NCBI RefSeq assembly: GCF_014633365.1
Contig: NC_068347.1
Coordinates: 21,288,433 to 21,352,432, forward strand
Length of the DNA stretch: 64,000 nt
DNA from: Diospyros lotus
Lineage: Eukaryota > Streptophyta > Magnoliopsida > Ericales > Ebenaceae
Direction: 5' to 3'
Shown: positions 56,035 through 64,000 of the stretch, in pieces
Numbering within the stretch: position 1 is the first letter of the stretch
Layout: each line of letters starts with the position of its first letter
Translations under genes and position numbers: made by a program
Notes under the pieces: model-generated
What the model was told of the DNA's origin: nothing
What the model saw: the letters and a program-made list of their open reading frames with translations, nothing else
Databases searched by the model: none

Positions 56035-57880
56035 ATGGCGGAGTTAGGTGATGTGAATAGACTTTTTGATACCTTAGATGATGGCAATCAATAAGAAAGG
56101 AGGATGAGAGTGATGTAGGACAAAATTAATGAAATGCAAGATGCACTAAAGGTCGTCATGAGAACTCATAAGACTCTAGCAGATGTGGGGTTAAAGAAAG
56201 GAATGTTGGTAATGCGATAAGGATGTGGAGTCAATCTAAGTTTAGAGGAAGAACTGCAAAGGTGGAGAGAAGAAAGAGTTCACATGGAAGATTCTCATCA
56301 AGATCGACGTAAAGAGTTGTTTTACTAGGATAAGGAGGATAGGTGTGATGAGCGACATGAAGATCATTACTAAAGGTATCATTCTCGTAGTCATGAAAGG
56401 TATCTTGAGAATGATGATCAGGATAGAGATTAGAGAAAGAATTCCTGTCGGGAATATCTCTCTGATACAAATGGTGAAAGGTTGCAACACCTCATGTAGC
56501 TAATGGAGGATAACTCTGTGAAGATGAAGGCGGCTACAATTCCGTATATTTGCTCTCAGATTTGTTTATAGAGGATATGTCTAAAGTGCAACTTCCATCT
56601 CGTTTTAATTTTTCATAGTTGGAACAGTACGATGGAACAGATGATCTGGTCGCTCATCTTATAGGGTATAGGCTCGCTATGGACTGTAGGACTCCAATCG
56701 AAGCTCTGCTATGTCGTGGCTTTTTTGTAGACTCTTGGGATGACTGTTAAGGATTGGTTCAATTTTGTGGAGCTTGCAAAGTATTAGGAGCTTTTAAGAA
56801 TTGATTGGAAAAAATTATAGGAGGGTTCAATTGCTATTGTAGAGTCGAGAAATCCTGCATTAGTCTACTGCACATCAAGTAAGAAAAAGGAGAGACTCTG
56901 CGTAAGTTTATAACTTGATTTCAAGAAGCTGAAACAAGAAAATAGTTATAGCTGTGCTTATGGAGGGAATTTGGGATATAAAGTTGTCCACGAGCCTCTT
57001 GCAGAAGATGCCCAAAAACTAGCAAAGTTTTATTCTCATGCTCAAGTGTTCATTAACCTGGAAGATCAATTATAGGAGAAAAAGAACAGAGATAAAGCCA
57101 AAAAGAAAGAAAATCCAAGGCAGCAAATTCAAATAGGCCAAAGGAGCCTCCTCGAAGGGAGCACACTGAGCTACAGAGACTTGAATCATGTTGGAACTTC
57201 AAATTGTATCATGGAAATGCACCAAGACACATCCAGAATAATATAGTTGCCGAATTAAGGGTCAGGTCTCAACAAGCTAGGCATAAGCTTTATTGTGAAT
57301 TATCAGAAGAGGTTTGGGAACAACATAGATGAGTGCAAAGAGCTGAAAAAGAAAATGGAACAGGTGGTGAAAAGAGGTTGGGAGCCTTGGAGATTTGGTA
57401 ATGAACGACAGGGTCAAGGTAACACCCAATTGCCTTATAAAGGGGCAAATCGGGATGGAAACCCATCGAGAAATACAAAGAAGGACAAGTCCCTTGAGGG
57501 ATTGTCAACTTCACCATTATAAAATCATGGATAGCAAGGCTAACTACATTAGGGACATGACATTAACACCATCTTGTGAGGTCTGAGGCTTGTTTCTCAT
57601 GCAAATAGGCGAGCCTATGTGGCTGTGGGGGAGATATATTCTATCAGGAAAGAAGCCATGGGTAGAGCATGAAAATATTATAATGTTTTTTGATTGTGAT
57701 TTAGAGGGTGGAAGACTTTCGCATACTAATGCAATGGTGTGTACCATTGTTATTGCCAACTATAATATTAAAAGGACGTTGATTGACACAAAATCTACTC
57801 ACGTGCCTTTGATCAGATGAATATTGATAAAAAGAAGTTGGAATTAGTCAACCCTTTAATTGGCTTTAACAACCAAACCA
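56035..57880 (+). pseudogene. Tat-type gag and protease remnant
   Basis: Starts MAELGDVNRLFDTLDDGN. Further on come a capsid part (MSKVQLPSRFNFS.LEQYDGTDD near 56580-56645) and the region DECKELKKKMEQVVKRGW (57325-57380), matching the Tat gag block (D.E.C..L...IE.L..RGYL). Protease-like TLIDTKSTHVPLI at about 57775-57817 has Asp-Thr-Lys where Asp-Ser/Thr-Gly is needed. Many stops. Confidence 0.7.
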
Positions 57881-58394
57881 TGATGCCAGAGGGAGTGATA
57901 ACCCTACCAATCACATTTGGGACTTATCTGAGGCAACAAATAGTAATGGTTGACTTTGTGATTGTTTTGCTCCAAGCTCTTATAATGCAATTGTAGGTAG
58001 ACCCTTGTTGAATGATATTAGAGCACATGTTTCGACTTTACACCTCAAGATTAAGTTTCCAACAGACAATGGGGTGGAAGAGATGCTTGGTGACCAACAG
58101 GTGGCAAGGAAATGTTATGTTGACGGAGCTAAGCAAAAAGATGTATCTTCAATTATGAAAGTTGCAGAAGGATATTCATAGATGTCTCCTACGCCACTAG
58201 AAGAATTGGAATTAGTTGAAATATACTCTGATGAACCTGAGAAAACTATGAAGGTAGGAGCTTCGTTGGAAGGATTTGTAGGGAAGATCTTGTTTAGTTG
58301 TTGAAGGAATACTCTGACATCTTTGCATGTGAGCCTTCAGATATGTCAAGAATTGATCCAAGTGTTATTATACCTCAATTAACAAAAGGGTTCG

Positions 58395-58805
58395 CCTTGT
58401 GGCACAGAAGAGAAGGAACATTCCTCTAGATTGGCAAGAGGCGATTGCCAAGAAAGGTAACAGGCTTTTGAAGGCTCAATTTATTAGGGAGGCTCATTTA
58501 TTGGAGTGAGTGGGAGTCTAATGTTGTGATGGTAGAAAAAATCAGTGGAGACTGGTTGGATATGCATGGATTTTACAGATTTTACCATTATGAGCTCTAT
58601 GGATGCCTATTTTAAGCATAATCAGATTTGAATGGTAGTTGAAGATGAAGAACATATGACTTTCATTATAGAACGAGGTTTTTCTTGTTACAAAGTCATG
58701 CCTTTTGGTTTGAAAAATGCAATGTCTACATACCAAAGATTGGTAAATAGAATGTTTAAAGATCAAATAGGCCGAAATATGGAGTTGTATGTGCTGGATT
58801 TGTGA
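58395..58805 (+). pseudogene. Tat-type reverse transcriptase fragment
   Basis: Recognisable across two frames: VEDEEHMTFIIERGFSCYKVMPFGLKNAMSTYQRLVNRMFKDQIGRNMELYV, closely following the Tat RT consensus. The sequence breaks at the YVDD active site (YVLD) and jumps to the integrase tail. Confidence 0.78.
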
Positions 58806-59290
58806 GATAAGCCAAGGGTTTATGGACTTATGAACTTCCCAGTGTCCTTTGGGGGTATTGGACAACAGTGCGAATGCCAATGGGTGAGATGCCATTCATG
58901 CTTACCTTTTGCATTGAAGTGTTACTATTGGTAGAAGTCAGGATCCCAAATTTTTGGATGAGTCATTTTACAAAGGAAGGAAATGATGAGGCTTTAAAGG
59001 CTAATCTTGATTTAATTGAGGAGGTTCAGGATAAGTTGGAGCCTTGCCAAGCTTTATATCACTTGATGATGGCTAGATACTATAATTGAAGAGTTAGAAA
59101 ATGGGATTTTGTAATTGGCGATTGGGTCCTTCGGAAGGTCACCGTATCAACTTTTCTTGAAGAAAGTGGCGAGTTAGTGCCTAAGTGGGAAGGGCCCTTC
59201 AGAGTGAGTAAAATAATTCAAGTGGCTTTTTTGAGTTGCAAAAATCAGGTAGAGATAGCTTCCCAATGTTTGTGCTTCAAATAACCTGAA
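58806..59290 (+). pseudogene. Tat-type integrase tail
   Basis: LWTYELPSVLWGYWTTVRMPMGEMPFMLTF matches the LW.YRTT.RTPTGETPF.L.YG block of the Tat integrase. It continues to GDWVLRKV and KWEGPFRVSKI, the C-terminal domain. The rest of RT, RNase H and the catalytic integrase core are missing; the deletion joint lies within about 58795-58812. Confidence 0.78.
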
Positions 59291-59786
59291 AAGATATTAT
59301 CAGTGGCTTGTTCCATCATGGATTAAGGAAAGAATGTATGGAGATTTTCTTGCAATTGTTGTTGCTTCTTCATTCTCTATCAAAAGTTGTATTATAACTT
59401 CCTATTACCTGACAAAAAGCCGACATATTTTATTCCTATTAGGTACATGAAAAGGTTAGCTTTGGGGGGTGACATATTTTACTCCCCTTAGCTGCCTAAA
59501 AAGGTTAGCTTCATAGGGTGACATTTTATTTCCCTCGGCTGCCTGAAAATGTTAGCTTCACAAGGCGACATATCTTCCCCTTGGTTGCTGGGGAAGGTTA
59601 GCTACTAGGCCAGCATATCTTATCCCCCCCCCTTTGAGTTACACGACAACTTCTAGCTACTATGGGTGAGCTTTGGGATGAATGGTTTAGTAGGAAAGCC
59701 CAGAAAGATTTCGAAGGTGGAATCCTAGAAGTGGAATGGGTATGCATTGAGGTGAAGGTCAGAGTAGTATGCAGATGATCACTCGA
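59291..59786 (+). repeat. Spacer with short repeats before the Tat 3' LTR
   Basis: No gene. The motif GGTTAGCTT(C/T) recurs about five times with GACATAT/TTTTA, period about 55-60 bp (59453-59600). Such repeats are common in the 3' spacer of Tat elements. Confidence 0.6.
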
Positions 59787-60180
59787 AGCTACATTAGCAA
59801 TTCAGGTATGATGTATATTAAGAGGTAAGGGGTATTTTCATAAGTTAGGAGGGAAGTGGTTAGAAAATCGACATCACCAACTTGGAAGGGAAACATATAA
59901 GAGAGACTCTAAGGTCATTCAAACTTTCTAAACATTCAAGCAAAAGCACATTCTCTCTCTCTAACTACTAACTACACTGCATTATCCATATCATAACTAA
60001 CTTAGGCATTGGAGGGTAGACCTAGAGGTGCCCTTGGCAATTAACTCTATTTCGTGCTTGTAGATTATTTATGGCAGAAAGAACTCAAGAATCAAAGGTG
60101 TTGAGGTGGAAAATCGAGATTGGACTAGTTACAACTTAGATTCGACAAATTTTTTTGGTGCAAAATCTCTAACTGCATCA
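59787..60180 (+). repeat. 3' LTR of Tat-type element
   Basis: About 394 bp, ends TGCATCA like the 5' copy (CGCATCA). Confidence 0.75.
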
Positions 60181-60510
60181 CTAAGTAATTTCAAACAAAA
60201 GTCCAGTTGGGATTGGTTTTCTCCATTTTACAACATTGAGGTCATGCTTTGCTTGTTTGCTGCAAATACTTGGGAAAGAAATGCATAGAATGTTAAACAA
60301 GTTGGGGTTTCAGTGGCTTTGTGTATCATATGTTTTATTTAAGTCTCTTTTTTATGTTCTTTGGAAATCAAATGCATCATGAGATACTTCATATCTGTAA
60401 AGCATGGCTAATGTATATTTGTTTGCCAAAGGTCTTGGCAATGGAAGGCAGCATGTTACACTTGTAAGGCCTCCATTATGTGTCTTTGTTCACTAAGGGG
60501 CCCTCAGACA
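60181..60510. other. Intron or intergenic spacer, no gene
   Basis: No recognisable exon or repeat. If the WD40 gene continues past the window, this is intron 3. Confidence 0.35.
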
Positions 60511-61214
60511 TGTTGGGAAAAAAATGGACAGAGATGGACAGCAAGTGTATGAAACTTGAGACGTGATGGTAAACATTACTAACCTTAAGGATATTTTCCA
60601 CCCCTCAACGAACGGTGCAAAGGCCCCGGTGGATATCCCTCGGGATACAATGAGCTTTTCCAAACACGTGTGCACTCATGGGATTTGGGAAGAAAAGGAG
60701 AGCAAGACACGATGCTACAACCCAACAACACGACTATAGAAGAAACAAAGGGAATGAACAGAGAGGAAGAGCAAATTTGTTCGTGGTTCACAAGTGTAGC
60801 AAGGGGCTGCTTTTATAGGTGAAAATGTGAACGTTGGAAGAGAGAGAATCGGCTTAAGGATAAGAAGATAAGGTAGAAGACGAAATCAACTGCTGAAGAA
60901 GATAAGAAGTGACTTGATTAGCAAAGACTTAGTCTCTCTCTTTGAATCTCAAGTAAGGCAAGAAAAAGAAAAACAACAAGAAAATTGAACAAAAGGTTGC
61001 AATGTGCTGTCTAACTCGCGTGTAGGGGGTTGGGGGGGAATCGTTGATTTTGCCTTGGACTGGCCCGTTCTCATGCACGTGAGGCCCAACTCTCCAACAA
61101 CTCTCATAAGCCCAAGTAGAGTCAATGTATATATTAAGGTGTTGAAAGTTTTCTATCCTACTAATGTGGGACAAAGACTCTCTATGGGCCATTTGAAATA
61201 TCACATGTTTTACA
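60511..61214 (-). repeat. 3' LTR of minus-strand copia at window end
   Basis: On the minus strand TGTAAAACATGTGAT..CCCAACA (704 bp). It lies just below the minus-strand polypurine tract GTGGGGGATTGTTG (61215-61228). The left edge is inferred from the TG and the expected length; the partner LTR is outside the window. Confidence 0.7.
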
Positions 61215-64000
61215 ACAATCCCCCACATATTTCAAATGGATCAATTTAGAGGAATGACTGTTGCTGGGTTAAGCACTTGAGTGTAACACCTCAAACTTGG
61301 TGTCTTTTTGACTATGAATTAGGTCTAGAAAGAATGAGATATAATTTATGGTCACTGGTGAAACTTATAGTTTCTATGAACCAAGACACATTCTTGTAAA
61401 TTATGATTCTCACCAATCATATTACACCCCTTCAATTCTTGCTACTCTTTGTGGTTTTGCACTAATAGGCCATGCACTTGCCTAGTTATTTCATGAGTGC
61501 TCTAGCGATTCTACCACAAATCTCATAGGAGCAGCCTCACTCCCTCATATAGGTGATTACATCAAGCATATACTGCAATCTAATACACCACCCATAAGGG
61601 ATATTTAATTCATTAAGAGCTATGCTCATCCTCACTGGATATGCAGTCTAAGCAATACTCACACATCATAGGTGGGATTTAAAAATTTTATATAGTGCTA
61701 TACAATATTGACAAATGACTTGTTATTACCTATATGAACCTAATTCATGAGATCTCCAATCACATAGGTTGGGTTCCTATCATTGTCAACATTTCAAGTC
61801 AGCTTTAATCCCATTCCCCTCGATGTTTCTAATTCCTACCAAGAGGTTTAGTCAAAGGATCAGCTAAATTCACTTCTGACTTCACATAATCTATGAAAAT
61901 AATTCTATCTTTAAGCAGTTGCTTTATCACATTGTCTCAATCAAATATGTTGATTTTTACCATTGAAAGTTTTGTTCTTTGCAATGGCTATTGTCGCTTG
62001 GCAATCACAATGCATTGACACTGAAGGTGTCGGTTTTATTCCTAATGGAATATCTGTTAAGAAGTTTTTCAACTACTCAGCCTCATTACCAGCCAACTCT
62101 AGAGCTATAAACTCTGATTCCATGGTGGATCTAGCAATAATAGTTTGTTTGGCTGATTTCCAAGATATTGCACCTCCACCAAAGGTGAACACATAACCAC
62201 TAGTGGATTTTGTCTCATCTGAATCTAAGATCCAATTAGCATCACTGTATCCTTATAATATAGCGAGAAATCCACTAAACAAAATAACATAATTTATGGT
62301 ACCCTTCAAATATCTCATAATTTGGACTAATGCCAGTGATCTCGATTGGGATTTTGTATATACCTACTTAGTCTACACAACATAGGCTGTATTAGGTCGA
62401 GAAAAATTTATTAAATGCATCAAACTCCCAATAATCTGTGCATACTCAGACTGGGCAACTGGATCACCTCAATTTTTCTTTAGTTGAGTGTTAGCATCAT
62501 AAGGAGTACTCACTGGTGTCACATCAACATTTCCAAACTTCTTAAGAAGTTTCTCAATATAATGTTCTTGTGACAACATAATACCATCATTACTCCTTTT
62601 GATCTTAACACCCAGAATGACACTAGCTTCACTCTTGTCTTTTATATCAAATTTGGAAGCTAAAAAGCTTTTAATACTATGCATTATCTCATGACAAGTA
62701 CCAAAAATAAGCATATCATCCCCATACGAACTTTTAATTACACATTCATTATCAATGAATTTTGTGTATACACATTTATCTACTTCTACAGAAGAAAAAC
62801 CACCACTAGCCAAAACTTGATTAAAATTTTCATGTCATTGTTTAGGTGCTTGCTTTAATCCATATAAGGATTTAAGTAGTTTACAAACTTTATTTTCTTG
62901 ACCAGGGATAACACAACCTTCAGGTTGCACCATGTAAATTTCTTTTTCTAAATCTCCATTCAAAAATACAATTTTAACATCCATTTGGTGAATATAAAGT
63001 TTGTAAATTGAAGTTAAGGCAATTAGAACACGTTTAGATGAAATTTGAGTCACTGGAGCAAATGTATCAAAATAATCAGTATTTTATTTTTTAGTAAAGC
63101 CTTTGGCTACTAATCTAGCCTTATACTTGTCAATAAAACCATCAGGATTAAATTTCCTTTTAAAAATCCATTTGCAGCCAATGGGTTTTTCTCCAATAGG
63201 TAAATCAACTAATTCCCAAGTTTTGTTTTGTACAATGGAATCAATCTCATCTTTTATTGCTTTCTCCCAAAACAATTTATCATGAGAACATATAGTATCA
63301 CAATAAGTTAAAGGATCATTATCAATAAGATAAGTGTAAAAATTATCTCCAAAGTAATTTTCCTTTCTTAACCTCTTACTCCTAAACTCTTCATTTATGT
63401 TTTCTGAAACATTTTTAAGAGATGGTGCACGAGTAATTCTTTCAGATTTTAAAGGAAAAATATTTTCAAAGAATTCAGCATTCTTTGTTTCAACTGTAGG
63501 ATTACAATCAAGTATATCACTATTCTATACAAGAAACCTATATGCAACACTATGTTTAGCATAACCAATAAACATGCAATCGGATGTTTTTGACCCTATT
63601 TTTCTTTTCTTATAATCAGGAAGCATAACTTTTATGAGACACCCCCACATTTTCAAATATTTCAAGTTAGGAGTATTAACATTTCCATAACTCATAAGGT
63701 GTTTTACTTGTTTTCTTATAAGGAATCATATTTTGTAGATGACATGCTGACAAAATTGCTTCTCCCCAAAGATTGTCAAGTGCTTTAGAACTAACAAGCA
63801 TGGAATTCATCATTTCTTTTAAAGTCTTATTTTTCCTTTCTGTTATGCCATTTGATTTAGGAGAATAAAGAGGAGTGATCTCATGAATTATTTCTTTTTT
63901 TTTTTTTTACAGAAGTCATTAAATAAAATATATTCACCTCCTCTGTATGACCTAACTCTTTTTATCCTTTTATTTAATTGATTCTCTACTTTTTCTTTGT
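61215..64000 (-). mobile_element. Ty1/copia element, partial, runs off the window
   Basis: Minus-strand pol with 3' polypurine tract (61215-61228) and 3' LTR (60511-61214). The 5' LTR, gag and most of integrase lie beyond 64000. The lineage is not settled; RT wording differs from the two Tork elements and the Sirevirus. Confidence 0.85.
61830..64000 (-). pseudogene. copia pol remnant (integrase, RT, RNase H)
   Basis: From 64000 downwards: integrase end (NG.TERKNKTLKEMMNSML near 63800), the GYAKHSVAYRFLV block, RT from WEKAIKDEIDSIVQNKTWELVDLP (63275) through KPIGCKWIFKRKFNPDG, LYIHQMDVKIVFLNGDLEKEIYM, KLLKSLYGLKQAPKQ (62860), and the active-site region with SSYGDDMLIFG (62700-62730; YVDD reads YGDD), then RNase H down to about 61830. 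A stop replaces the Trp after APKQ (62832), and others occur near 63080 and 63525. Not active. Confidence 0.83.

Larger units (their letters stand above)
55530..60180 (+). mobile_element. Ty3/gypsy Tat-lineage element, internally deleted
   Basis: Layout on +: 5' LTR about 55530-55913, primer binding site 55916-55933, gag from 56035, protease, RT, integrase tail to about 59290, spacer with short repeats, 3' LTR about 59787-60180. LTRs are diverged (over 10% by eye). The left LTR edge is estimated. CTAAG follows the 3' LTR (60181-60185) and also occurs at 55502-55506, but not at the LTR edge, so no clean duplication. Tat lineage is supported by the primer site and the RT wording. Many stops; inactive. 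Confidence 0.8.

Overview
The window is plant nuclear DNA from a repeat-rich flowering plant. The evidence is LTR retrotransposons of plant lineages (Ty1/copia Tork and Sirevirus types, Ty3/gypsy chromovirus and Tat types), PIF/Harbinger, hAT and Mutator-like DNA elements, a plant-type U6 snRNA copy, and a host gene with GT-AG introns. The sequence is AT-rich, which hints at a non-grass, but I cannot name the species.

Only one host gene is visible: a WD40-repeat gene of the WDR25 type on the + strand. Three exons (37283-37577, 40075-40239, 47629-48113) join in frame to 315 codons. The C-terminal exon or exons are not found before position 64000. Its introns are swollen by transposons: intron 1 holds a TAA-flanked non-autonomous element, intron 2 a 6.1 kb chromovirus that itself holds a solo LTR, and intron 3 (at least 15.9 kb) a Tourist-like element split by a young Tork copia element, then a Tat gypsy element and a further copia element that runs off the end.

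Layout. 1-1104: an inverted fragment of a tiny TRIM retrotransposon, a U6 snRNA pseudogene, and a tandem TRIM array (three LTRs, two 95 bp internal regions). 1330-9288: a decayed minus-strand Sirevirus; its 5' LTR is split by a 2.7 kb solo LTR with TSD ATTTT. 9289-15033: an old, broken Tork copia element. 15330-17116: another long solo LTR. 17888-35376: what I read as a single PIF/Harbinger DNA transposon (Myb/SANT gene and DDE transposase gene, both minus strand and broken), inflated from about 5 kb to 17.5 kb by nested insertions. Four of those have intact target-site duplications: TATTT, ATAAC, GATAC and CATGCAAT. 35933-36876: a TTA-flanked non-autonomous element just upstream of the WD40 gene. 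37283-64000: the gene and its intronic transposons.

The most unusual signal is at the left edge. All three TRIM LTRs carry a close match to the plant snRNA upstream sequence element (RTCCCACATCG), with a TATA-like motif at an identical spacing, and a U6 snRNA copy is fused to the array. No intact transposon protein set is present, so the window is a fossil bed rather than a working mobile system.
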